Shown here one piece after another: positions 5,787 through 12,248 of a stretch of 16,618 bases of DNA; position 1 is the first letter of the stretch, and every line of letters starts with the position of its first letter. Where the stretch lies: NCBI GenBank assembly GCA_009930125.1, contig RZYZ01000019.1, positions 1-16,618 on the forward strand. The letters run 5' to 3'. The position numbers and the translations under genes were made by a program. Below the pieces are notes generated by a model. That model ran no database searches and was not told the DNA's origin. It worked only from the letters and a program-made list of their open reading frames with translations. This stretch comes from Clostridia bacterium. Lineage in GTDB: Bacteria > Bacillota > Clostridia > Clostridiales > Clostridiaceae.

Positions 5787-6431
5787 TTATGCGATGCTTT
5801 CTATAGTGTTCAGGAATTCCTGGATTGGCTGGTTTCCAAGCAGATCATGTTCATCGTTGATGACGATCTTTGGCACACCGGATACGTTGTGCTTCATGGA
5901 CAGTTCGCCGAAGGTTTCTGCTTCGATCATTTCCGCCTCGATGAATGGATTCATCAGAGCAAGCTTATGGGCCTTCTGCACTGCACCTGGGCAATGAGGA
6001 CAGCTCAGTGTGATGAACACCTTGATGTTGATGGGCTTACTGATCTTCTTGATTCTTTCTTCCAGTTCTGCAGGCATTTCGCTTTCATTTCCTGAAACTT
6101 CAAGTATTGCAGGGATGAAGGAGTTGATCTCGTGACCAGCAGGAATTCCGTTGAATTTCACGCCTTTGTACTGCTTGTCTGCGTCCAGCATAACGATGGA
6201 TGGTACCATGGCTACGTTGTACTTCTTCGCAAGTTCGGCATCCTTGTTGATGTCATACTGCTCCAGATGAATCTTGTCGCTGAGCTCTTCCACTTCCTGC
6301 ATGTAGGCAAGTGTCTCCGCACATGTTGGGCATTCGCCTTCCTTGGTGAACAGTGCGATGGTCACATCGCCCTTCATTTCCTGGAATATTTCCTTTAACT
6401 GTCCCTGGATTTCTTCATTAAACATTTTCAT
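5787..6431 (-). CDS. Protein disulfide oxidoreductase with two thioredoxin folds (PDO/glutaredoxin-like)
   Basis: The 214 residues fold naturally as two thioredoxin units. The first has GECPTCAE (Cys34, Cys37) and cis-Pro77 in VAMVPSIV. The second has SCPHCPGA (Cys144, Cys147) and cis-Pro187 in VSGVPKIV. Both active sites look intact. This is the layout of archaeal and bacterial PDO proteins, best known from thermophiles but also present in anaerobic Firmicutes, which reduce or isomerise disulfides and accept electrons from a TrxB-like flavoprotein. That partner is the gene immediately upstream, 54 bases away, on the same strand. GGAGG lies 10 bases before the ATG. No signal peptide is seen, so it acts in the cytoplasm. 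It could equally reduce peroxiredoxins or selenoenzymes, as AhpF-type systems do. Confidence 0.9.
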   Translation of the reverse strand: MKMFNEEIQGQLKEIFQEMKGDVTIALFTKEGECPTCAETLAYMQEVEELSDKIHLEQYDINKDAELAKKYNVAMVPSIVMLDADKQYKGVKFNGIPAGHEINSFIPAILEVSGNESEMPAELEERIKKISKPINIKVFITLSCPHCPGAVQKAHKLALMNPFIEAEMIEAETFGELSMKHNVSGVPKIVINDEHDLLGNQPIQEFLNTIESIA

Positions 6432-6485
6432 TATTTCTTTACCTCCATAAAGTGTGTTGTGTTGGTGTATATTTTAATTTAATAA

Positions 6486-7478
6486 TTAACTGATTTTCTG
6501 TGCATTCAGGTATTCGCTGACGGCAAGAGCCGCCTTGGCTCCATCGCTGGCTGCGATGACGATCTGTTTGTAGGGAAGCGTCGTCACATCGCCTGCGGCG
6601 AAAACACCGTCGAGGTTTGTGTGATTCTTCTCGTCCACAATGATTTCATTGAAGTCATTCAGCTTCAGATGATCTCTAAAGGGTCCAAGATTCGGTACAT
6701 GACCGATTTCTATGAATAGACCGTCTGCGAAAAGTTCATGTTCGCTGTTCTTCTTCTTATCGAGTACGCGGATGCCTTTCATGGCGTCCTCCCCGAAGAT
6801 TTCGAGAATCTGTGTTTCCAGATGCACGGTGATATTGGGATTGGCATAGAGCTTCTCCACTAGAATATTGTCTGCTCTTAACTGGCTTCTGTGTACTAAG
6901 GTCACAGACTTTACAACTTTTGCAACATCTATTGCCGCTTCAACAGCGGAGTTTCCTCCACCAGCTATGAGTACATCTTTTCCTTTGAACAGGGGCGCAT
7001 CACATATGGCGCAGTAGGCCACGCCTTTCCCTGCATAGGTATCTTCACCTTTGACATCCAGATGTCTGGGGTTGGAACCTGTTGCCACAAGAATGGTCTT
7101 TGCCCTGAAGATTTCACCGGAATAGAGGGTCAGAAGATGCGTATCACCGTCTTTGCCGTACTTCACGACTACACTGTCGTCTTTGATGGGCACTTCCAGT
7201 GTCTCCACATGGGCCAGAAATTCTTCGGCCATGGCTTCTCCGCTCATCTCTTTTGTTCCGAGATAATTCTCCACCGTTGAGGTGTCAAGGAGAAGGCCTC
7301 CCTTTCTCTTGGTGATGATGCCGACTTCCAGTCCTTTACGCTTTGCATAGAGCGCTGCATTAAGTCCTGCAGGTCCGCCTCCGACCACAAGCAGATCATA
7401 GGTCTTGTCCATATCCAGCTGATTTTTGTTCGTTATTCCGAGTCCTTTTTTCAGATCTACCTGAAAAGAAAATGACAT
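6486..7478 (-). CDS. Thioredoxin-reductase-like NAD(P)H flavoprotein
   Basis: A 330-residue pyridine nucleotide-disulfide oxidoreductase of the low-molecular-weight TrxB class. It shows the FAD motif VGGGPAGLNAA (32-42), redox CAIC (Cys156, Cys159), the nucleotide motif GGGNSAVEAA (173-182) and the FAD-closing GVFAAGD (291-297). I chose ATG 7478 because AGGAGGG lies 5 bases upstream; the frame is open further upstream but without a ribosome site. About 25 residues (MSFSFQVDLKKGLG onward) precede the usual TrxB start. The segment normally reading HRRxxxRA is HRSQLRA (196-202), so one arginine that contacts the NADPH phosphate is missing and NADH use is possible. It heads the run with the disulfide oxidoreductase and two cysteine-bearing membrane proteins. 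No clear promoter was found in the 88 bases before it, so read-through from the upstream gene is possible. Confidence 0.88.
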   Translation of the reverse strand: MSFSFQVDLKKGLGITNKNQLDMDKTYDLLVVGGGPAGLNAALYAKRKGLEVGIITKRKGGLLLDTSTVENYLGTKEMSGEAMAEEFLAHVETLEVPIKDDSVVVKYGKDGDTHLLTLYSGEIFRAKTILVATGSNPRHLDVKGEDTYAGKGVAYCAICDAPLFKGKDVLIAGGGNSAVEAAIDVAKVVKSVTLVHRSQLRADNILVEKLYANPNITVHLETQILEIFGEDAMKGIRVLDKKKNSEHELFADGLFIEIGHVPNLGPFRDHLKLNDFNEIIVDEKNHTNLDGVFAAGDVTTLPYKQIVIAASDGAKAALAVSEYLNAQKIS

Positions 7479-7540
7479 GTTAACCCTCCTGTCGTACTGT
7501 TCTCCCGTTTCATGAGGGGACAGAACTTGAATTGATGATT

Positions 7541-7564
7541 TAAATAAAAGGCATGTTGCCATGC
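7541..7564 (-). terminator. Weak hairpin after the Y1-like gene
   Basis: GCATG/CATGC (7560-7564 and 7551-7555) with a 4-base loop is followed on the minus strand by CTTTTATTT. The stem is only 5 bp, so it would at most reduce transcription into the flavoprotein gene. Confidence 0.35.
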
Positions 7565-7566
7565 GT

Positions 7567-8274
7567 TTATTTTACACATTCCGTGTTTAAGATTTTACAG
7601 ATGCTTGATTCGGAGAGTCCTCCGAACAGAACACCCAGTTCCTTGAGTGAGAGGGAAGAGTTCTTTCTGAATTTCAGAATCAGATTGTTCCGAAGATCCT
7701 TCTGCCGGAAGAGTTCCTTCAAGGAAAGACCTGCTTCTTCTGAAACCTCGAAAAGTCTTTTCTGTGCCTCCTCGATGCTGTCGATGCAGTTTCTGCATTC
7801 CTCTGGATCCTTCGTCTCCTTCAGACCTGCGATGGGTGAAACCCAATCCAGTCTTAATGGGTTTTCGGGATCGTAGATGCAGTAGCTGTTCCACTGCGTT
7901 TCCTGAGCCGCTCCCTTATCGTGAAGCTTCTCCACAACATCCAGTGTGCTTTCTGCATTCTTTAAAAGGGTGCTTTTATATCGGTCTCTGAAAATCGGTT
8001 CATCCAGATTCAGATACATGGCGTATCCGATGTTGATGCTTTTCATGACCTTGCTCATATCTGCACCGTTCAGGTCCATGACCAGGTGATAGGCATTATC
8101 TGACAGAAGACAGTAGGCATACAGTTTAAACTGATATTTTGCCTGAGCACGTCTTAGAATTTCAAGAAAATGCGCCCGGTCTTCCTCTTTTTCAAACAAC
8201 TCTCTTTTCGCCCCACCGGACTGTGTGATATGAAATGTCCCGTATGGATCTTTTATTCGAGCTTGCCTTGCCAC
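7567..8274 (-). CDS. REP-transposase-like (Y1/HUH) protein with altered HUH motif
   Basis: This 235-residue protein resembles the Transposase_17/RAYT group. It has an N-terminal ARIKDPYGTFHITQSGG, the EEDRAHFLEIL segment, the AYCLL strand before the metal motif, SINIGYAMYLN around the expected catalytic tyrosine (Tyr84 or Tyr87), RDRYKS, and a C-terminal helix-turn-helix-like end (LSLKELGVLFGGLSESSICKIL). The metal site that reads N-H-x-H-L in active members reads Asn60-Ala61-Tyr62-His63-Leu64, so the first histidine is lost, and the usual link between Asn-rich and RY segments is shortened. GTG 8274 is preferred over GTG 8283: it starts MARQARIKDPYG like the family, has AGGCGG 8 bases upstream, and fits the promoter. 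No flanking repeats were recognised. It is probably a domesticated DNA-binding protein. Confidence 0.8.
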   Translation of the reverse strand: MARQARIKDPYGTFHITQSGGAKRELFEKEEDRAHFLEILRRAQAKYQFKLYAYCLLSDNAYHLVMDLNGADMSKVMKSINIGYAMYLNLDEPIFRDRYKSTLLKNAESTLDVVEKLHDKGAAQETQWNSYCIYDPENPLRLDWVSPIAGLKETKDPEECRNCIDSIEEAQKRLFEVSEEAGLSLKELFRQKDLRNNLILKFRKNSSLSLKELGVLFGGLSESSICKILNTECVK

Positions 8275-8298
8275 TTGTTTCACCGCCTTACAAAAAGT

Positions 8299-8327
8299 AT
8301 GATAACATAGCTTCCAATAAAATTCAA
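8299..8327 (-). promoter_or_regulatory. Sigma-A promoter of the Y1-like gene
   Basis: The minus strand reads TTGAAT (8327-8322), a 17-base spacer and TATCAT (8304-8299). The implied start near 8292 leaves a leader of about 18 bases before GTG 8274, just enough for its ribosome site and too short for GTG 8283. Confidence 0.7.
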
Positions 8328-8429
8328 GTACCGTCCCCGGAAATTTTCATGCTTTTTCTTAAAAAGGATGCATAAGTAGGTAATAGAAGGCTTTGAGGCT
8401 TTTAAGGAAGAAGAAGGAGTGTGCGTAGC

Positions 8430-9176
8430 ATGAGAAAACCTGGAATTTATCTTTCACCCAGCAGGCAGCCAAAGAACATCTATGCAGTAGAAAGTACCAA
8501 TGAGGAGAAGGAAATGGTGGCCGTATCGGAAATCATTCGAGACATCCTGGTCAGGGAGTACAGTTATCCGGTGCATCAGGCAACCCTTTCCCTAGACATC
8601 GGAAAAGAAGGAAGACCCAGAGAAGCTGAAAGAAAAGGGTGCAGCATCTATCTGGCCATCCATTCCAATGCGGGCGGAAAGGGGAAGGCCAGAGGGGCTG
8701 TGGCTCTTTATCATCCGAAGAGTGAAGAGTCGAAGATGCTCGGGACCTATCTTGCCGAGGAGCTCAACAGAATCTGTCCTTACAAGAGCAACCGTGCACA
8801 GACCCTGGTGAACGGGATGGAGGCTTTTAACGGGAAAGGATACGGAGAGATCCGTGCGCCCTATGAACTGGGCATGATTCCTGTACTCATGGAGACGAAT
8901 TTTCATGATCATCCGGACATCGCCAGATGGATCATCGGTCATAAACAGGAAATCGCCAGAGCCTATGTGAAGGGAATTGCCAGGTTTCTAGCATTAAAGC
9001 CTGTGGAGGAGAGAGCAGAAGAGAAGAAGGTAGTGGAGAATCATAAGGCTCTGCAGGAAGAAGGGGATAAGCTCTACAGAGTTCAGGTAGGAGCCTTCAG
9101 AAAAAAAGAAAACGCGGAGATTCTTCTCGCGCGTCTATATAATGAAGGGTTTGATGGATTCATCCATTTTTCGTGA
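8430..9176 (+). CDS. N-acetylmuramoyl-L-alanine amidase (Amidase_3) with half SPOR domain
   Basis: The 248-residue protein starts at ATG 8430 (AAGGAG 10 bases upstream; GTG 8421 lies too close to that site). Residues 1-190 are an Amidase_3 domain: GIYLSPSRQP, the NEEKEM acidic segment (Glu25-Glu26), AIHSNAGGKGKARG with zinc-ligand His78, and PVLMETNFHDHPD with catalytic Glu155. The first motif, normally G-H-G, is SPSRQP and lacks histidine; I recall a Firmicute and phage subfamily beginning YLSPS that shares this. After a charged linker (191-213) comes YRVQVGAFRKKENAEILLARLYNEGF (start of SPOR), but the protein stops after about 33 residues, half the usual domain, as in CwlC-type half repeats. 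It cleaves the bond between muramic acid and the stem peptide. No signal peptide is seen, so release by mother-cell lysis (spore role) or an unusual route is needed. Confidence 0.82.
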   Translation: MRKPGIYLSPSRQPKNIYAVESTNEEKEMVAVSEIIRDILVREYSYPVHQATLSLDIGKEGRPREAERKGCSIYLAIHSNAGGKGKARGAVALYHPKSEESKMLGTYLAEELNRICPYKSNRAQTLVNGMEAFNGKGYGEIRAPYELGMIPVLMETNFHDHPDIARWIIGHKQEIARAYVKGIARFLALKPVEERAEEKKVVENHKALQEEGDKLYRVQVGAFRKKENAEILLARLYNEGFDGFIHFS

Positions 9177-9196
9177 GATGGATTTCGCTTTTCCGG

Positions 9197-9376
9197 TTAT
9201 TCCTCTTTTTCGAAAACCAGATCCACTTCCTTGATGACACCATAGCCGACGAACTTGGCGGGAATAGCGGTTACAAACCGCCAGCCCTCTTTGCTGTGCT
9301 GATCAATAAGCTGCTTGTAGTCTGATTCACTGAAGAGACCTCCCGTGGTTGCTCTGACATACATATACTTATACAT
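9197..9376 (-). CDS. DUF4177 protein
   Basis: The 59-residue product starts at ATG 9376, where GGAGG sits 8 bases upstream; the longer open frame has no ribosome site. It matches the small DUF4177 fold: an opening strand MYKYMYVRAT, then FSESDYKQLIDQHSKEGWRFV, with the typical EGWR turn, and a closing strand EVDLVFEKEE. Function is unknown for the family. It ends 20 bases from the end of the convergent amidase gene. A 45-residue membrane peptide lies 89 bases upstream on the same strand, and the two may share a transcript. Confidence 0.82.
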   Translation of the reverse strand: MYKYMYVRATTGGLFSESDYKQLIDQHSKEGWRFVTAIPAKFVGYGVIKEVDLVFEKEE

Positions 9377-9461
9377 TGTTAGATCCTCCTGTTTGGATTT
9401 TGTTATCTTTTCCATGTCTTTTCAGGTGTTTTCCTCGGTACTTCCATTCAGTGCTCTAAAC

Positions 9462-9486
9462 TATATCAGCTGTTTCTGCTGATATA
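9462..9486 (-). repeat. 9-bp hairpin over the stop codon of the small membrane peptide
   Basis: TATATCAGC and GCTGATATA pair perfectly around a 7-base loop. On the minus strand it is followed by GTTTAG rather than a U-run, so it is a weak terminator at best; it may stabilise the 3' end of the short message. Confidence 0.5.
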
Positions 9487-9603
9487 AGTTTTCAGTGCTT
9501 TTGCAAGAATCACCAAGGTGTAGATGGCGACAATTCTCAGAGTGATTTCCAGAAACATGATCAGCAGGCTGAGATATCCGGCACTTTGAAATCCTAAATT
9601 CAT
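9466..9603 (-). CDS. 45-residue membrane peptide
   Basis: This short gene starts at ATG 9603 with AGGAGG 7-8 bases upstream and stops at TGA 9468-9466. The product begins MNLGFQSAGY, carries one long hydrophobic segment containing LSLLIMFLEITLRIVAIYTL and VILA (about residues 10-34), and ends basic and polar (KALKTYISRNS). No family is recognised. The stop codon lies inside a 9-bp hairpin (9462-9470 with 9478-9486), which could shield or end the message. A TATAAT box (9679-9674) lies upstream, without a clear -35. Its place before the DUF4177 gene suggests shared expression. Confidence 0.7.
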   Translation of the reverse strand: MNLGFQSAGYLSLLIMFLEITLRIVAIYTLVILAKALKTYISRNS

Positions 9604-9673
9604 ACTATGATCCTCCTTTTGTATATAGTAATTGATTCTTTAACTATGTTAACAGAATAACATAATAGGGTTA

Positions 9674-9679
9674 ATTATA
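9674..9679 (-). promoter_or_regulatory. Probable -10 box for the small membrane peptide
   Basis: TATAAT is perfect on the minus strand and lies about 70 bases before the ATG at 9603. The -35 region is poor. A 7-bp inverted repeat TATGTTA/TAACATA (9645-9651 and 9658-9664) lies just downstream of the expected start and could be an operator. Confidence 0.4.
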
Positions 9680-9712
9680 CTATGAAACAGGAATAATATG
9701 ATTTTTGGCAAT

Positions 9713-9749
9713 AAAAAAGCCTCTTCTGGTGTAGGGAAGAGGTTTTTTT
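9713..9749. terminator. Terminator hairpin with T-run
   Basis: CCTCTTC (9720-9726) pairs with GAAGAGG (9736-9742), extended by a G-U pair and an A/T stretch, with seven T at 9743-9749. The A-run on the left allows use from either side. No gene ends close to it on the plus strand. Confidence 0.65.
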
Positions 9750-10091
9750 ATAAATGTGTTAGGGAGATACACTTATGAAAAATAGGTTTGTTGGCACCTA
9801 TTTGTTAATAGTTTAACATTATTTGAACCTGAAGTAAACTACTATTTTGAAAATATTTTACGGATTCAAGGGAAAATGTGCTGATTAAGCCAATCTCATA
9901 GAAAGGAAGCATAGAAAATCTGATAATATTCTGATAATTATTTAACGATACGATCCATGAAAACCTATGAGATTCTAAGCCGATGGTCATTTCTTCAAAG
10001 GGAAACAGTCTGGTCAAGATCTTCTCATAATTTGTACAAATTCATAGGGTATGATGAAAGATAAGAATAAAGATAAGGAAGGAAGCAGATT

Positions 10092-12131
10092 ATGGATGAC
10101 GGAATGAACAGATTGAAAAGTGAGCAGTCTCCCTATCTTCTCCAGCATGCGGAAAATCCTGTGGACTGGTATCCCTTTGGAGAAGAAGCCTTTGAAGAGG
10201 CGAAGCGAAAAGACAGACCCCTATTTCTTTCCATCGGGTATTCCAGCTGCCACTGGTGTCATGTGATGCGGGAAGAGTCCTTTGAAGATGAAGAAGTGGC
10301 AGAGATTCTGAATCGCTATTTCATCTCTGTGAAGGTGGACCGGGAGGAAAGACCGGACGTGGACCATGTCTACATGAGTTTCTGTCAGGCCATGACGGGG
10401 CATGGCGGATGGCCCATGACCATTCTCATGACAGGAGAAGGAAACCCCTTCTATGCGGCCACCTATCTGCCCAAGGAGTCCAGGGAGGGCCAGTTGGGTC
10501 TGAAGGAGCTGCTGCTTGAAATTCATCGATTGTGGGTGGAGGAAAGAGAGAAGATTGTCTCTTCTTCCGAGTATGCTGTAAAGGCAGTGAAGGAGGCTCT
10601 AAGCGAGAAAAAAGACGGAGCGCTTTCTTCGGATGTTTTCAGGAAGGGATATCTCTCTTTGAAGAATGCATATGATGAAGTTCATGGGGGATTCTACACC
10701 GCACCCAAGTTTCCGGTTCCCCATCATCTTCTGTATCTTCTGAGATACTGGCATAAGGAGAAGGAACCGGATGCCCTGGAAATGGTGGAGAAAAGTCTTC
10801 TGGGTATGTATCAGGGAGGCATCTTCGATCATCTGGGCTATGGATTTTCAAGATATACTGTAGATGAGAGATGGCTGGTGCCTCATTTCGAGAAGATGCT
10901 CTATGACAACGCGATGCTTCTTCGCGTCTATACGGAAATGTATCAGGCTTCGGGAAAGAAAATCTACAAGGAAATCGCGGAGAAGATCATTGCCTACACA
11001 GACCGCGTCATGACGGCGCCGGAAGGAGCCTTCTACTCGGCGGAAGATGCGGACAGTGAAGCAGAGGAAGGGAAGTTCTATCTCTTCACCAGGGAAGAAG
11101 TCCTGGAGGTGCTGGGGGAAGAGGATGGCGCATGGTTTTCAGAGGTCTACGGCATCACCTCCTCCGGCAATTTCGAAGGAAAGAACATCCTGAATCTTCT
11201 TCATCACAGTCTGGAGGCGCTGGAGAAAGAGGAGGATGAAAAGCTCGTCAGACTGCGAAGGAAACTCTTTGCCTACAGGGAGAAAAGAGTACAACCAGGT
11301 AAAGATGATAAGATCCTTTCTTCCTGGAACGGACTGATGATTTCCGCTCTGGCCTATGCCGGTAAAGTATTTGAGAAGGAAGAATATGTGCTTCGCGCAG
11401 AGAAAGCCCTTCAGTTCATCCTGGACCATATGACAGATGATGAAGGAAACCTCTATGCTTCCTACAGGGAAAGAAGAGGCATGCATAAAGGGTTTCTGGA
11501 CAGCTACGCTTTCCTTCTTCATGGCGTCCTGTCTCTTCAGGAAGCGACCCTTCAGAACCGTTACCTCCATCTGGCAGAAAAGCTGGCAGAGGATATGGTG
11601 GAGGAATTCTACGACAAAGAGAGTGGGCTCTTCAGGCTCAATGGAGAAGGTCATGAAAAACTGGTGCTGGAAGCAGAGGATATTCATGATTCAGCGCTGC
11701 CTTCAGGAAATTCCATGGCAGCAGCTTCCATGGGGAAGCTCTGGAGCCTCACGGGGAAGGAAAAGTACAGAGAGATTCTGGAAAAGACTTTCAATGTCCT
11801 GGGCGGAGAAATCATGGAAGACCCTATGGGATTCAGTTTTCTTCTTACTGCCTACCGAACACTATCAGATGGACCCAAGGAAGTGGTCCTTTCAGGAAAG
11901 CTGGAAGAGCAGCCGCTTCGTGAGATGAAGCGCAGCCTTGCTGCAATATATCTTCCGGAATACACCGTGGTGAATCATGATCTGAAGAAGAAGGATAGAG
12001 ACGGTGAACTGTTTTCCTTCTGGAGAGAACCGGAAGAGGAAAAAGGCACTGCCTATGTCTGCAGGGACTTCACCTGCAGTCTGGGGATTCATGATGCGAA
12101 AACGCTTCTTAAACACCTGAGAGAAGGATGA
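10092..12131 (+). CDS. yyaL: DUF255 thioredoxin-like/toroid protein (YyaL, SPATA20 family)
   Basis: At 679 residues this is full length for the family. The N-terminal thioredoxin-like part opens with RLKSEQSPYLLQHAENPVDW, and has the CxxC site SSCHWCHVM (Cys53, Cys56) and the strongly conserved VKVDREERPDVD; HGGWPM follows. The rest is the helical toroid domain related to N-acylglucosamine epimerases and cellobiose epimerases, with HFEKMLYDNA and SWNGLMISALAYAG segments typical of the family. No enzyme activity is established. The start ATG 10092 has GGAAGG about 10 bases upstream; an ATG at 10104 would also keep the conserved part. It is a single-gene unit closed by a terminator. The lack of a signal peptide points to the cytoplasm. 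Its CxxC could be served by the redox operon of this window, but that is speculation. Confidence 0.92.
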   Translation: MDDGMNRLKSEQSPYLLQHAENPVDWYPFGEEAFEEAKRKDRPLFLSIGYSSCHWCHVMREESFEDEEVAEILNRYFISVKVDREERPDVDHVYMSFCQAMTGHGGWPMTILMTGEGNPFYAATYLPKESREGQLGLKELLLEIHRLWVEEREKIVSSSEYAVKAVKEALSEKKDGALSSDVFRKGYLSLKNAYDEVHGGFYTAPKFPVPHHLLYLLRYWHKEKEPDALEMVEKSLLGMYQGGIFDHLGYGFSRYTVDERWLVPHFEKMLYDNAMLLRVYTEMYQASGKKIYKEIAEKIIAYTDRVMTAPEGAFYSAEDADSEAEEGKFYLFTREEVLEVLGEEDGAWFSEVYGITSSGNFEGKNILNLLHHSLEALEKEEDEKLVRLRRKLFAYREKRVQPGKDDKILSSWNGLMISALAYAGKVFEKEEYVLRAEKALQFILDHMTDDEGNLYASYRERRGMHKGFLDSYAFLLHGVLSLQEATLQNRYLHLAEKLAEDMVEEFYDKESGLFRLNGEGHEKLVLEAEDIHDSALPSGNSMAAASMGKLWSLTGKEKYREILEKTFNVLGGEIMEDPMGFSFLLTAYRTLSDGPKEVVLSGKLEEQPLREMKRSLAAIYLPEYTVVNHDLKKKDRDGELFSFWREPEEEKGTAYVCRDFTCSLGIHDAKTLLKHLREG

Positions 12132-12193
12132 TTTCAAAGAAAGGAATAAGAACCCTGCAAAAAAAGACTGTAAAAATTATTATGACACAAAGG

Positions 12194-12233
12194 AAAGGCT
12201 CATGATCCGGAAAAATCCGGTTCATGAGCCTTT
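12194..12233. terminator. Bidirectional terminator between DUF255 and DUF4179 genes
   Basis: Arms 12194-12210 and 12217-12233 pair over 17 bases with one T-T mismatch and a 6-base loop. T-runs are short on both sides, but the stem is long and lies between convergent genes. Confidence 0.8.
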
Positions 12234-12248
12234 CAGGTTATCTGCCCG

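Larger units (their letters stand above)
9604..10091. other. Gene-free region before the DUF255 gene
   Basis: It holds the promoter of the small peptide, the terminator at 9713-9749, and then an AT-rich stretch with several inverted repeats: AAATAGGT/ACCTATTT (9780-9787, 9796-9803), TAGTTTA/TAAACTA (9809-9815, 9835-9841) and AATCTCATAG/CTATGAGATT (9892-9901, 9965-9974). No coding region with a ribosome site is seen. A -10-like TATGAT at 10050-10055 may serve the DUF255 gene, but its -35 is unclear. Confidence 0.5.

Noticed and set aside
9154..9167. ATGGAT/ATCCAT hairpin followed by T-run at the end of the amidase gene
   Set aside because: The loop is only two bases, so the usable stem is short; it is too weak to call a terminator.
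9805..10017. 70-residue minus-strand frame in the gene-free stretch
   Set aside because: No ribosome site before its start, AT-rich, and it contains inverted repeats; nothing supports translation.
11139..11687. 182-residue minus-strand frame and a 163-residue plus-strand frame within DUF255
   Set aside because: Both overlap the conserved DUF255 coding region and show no domain or ribosome site.
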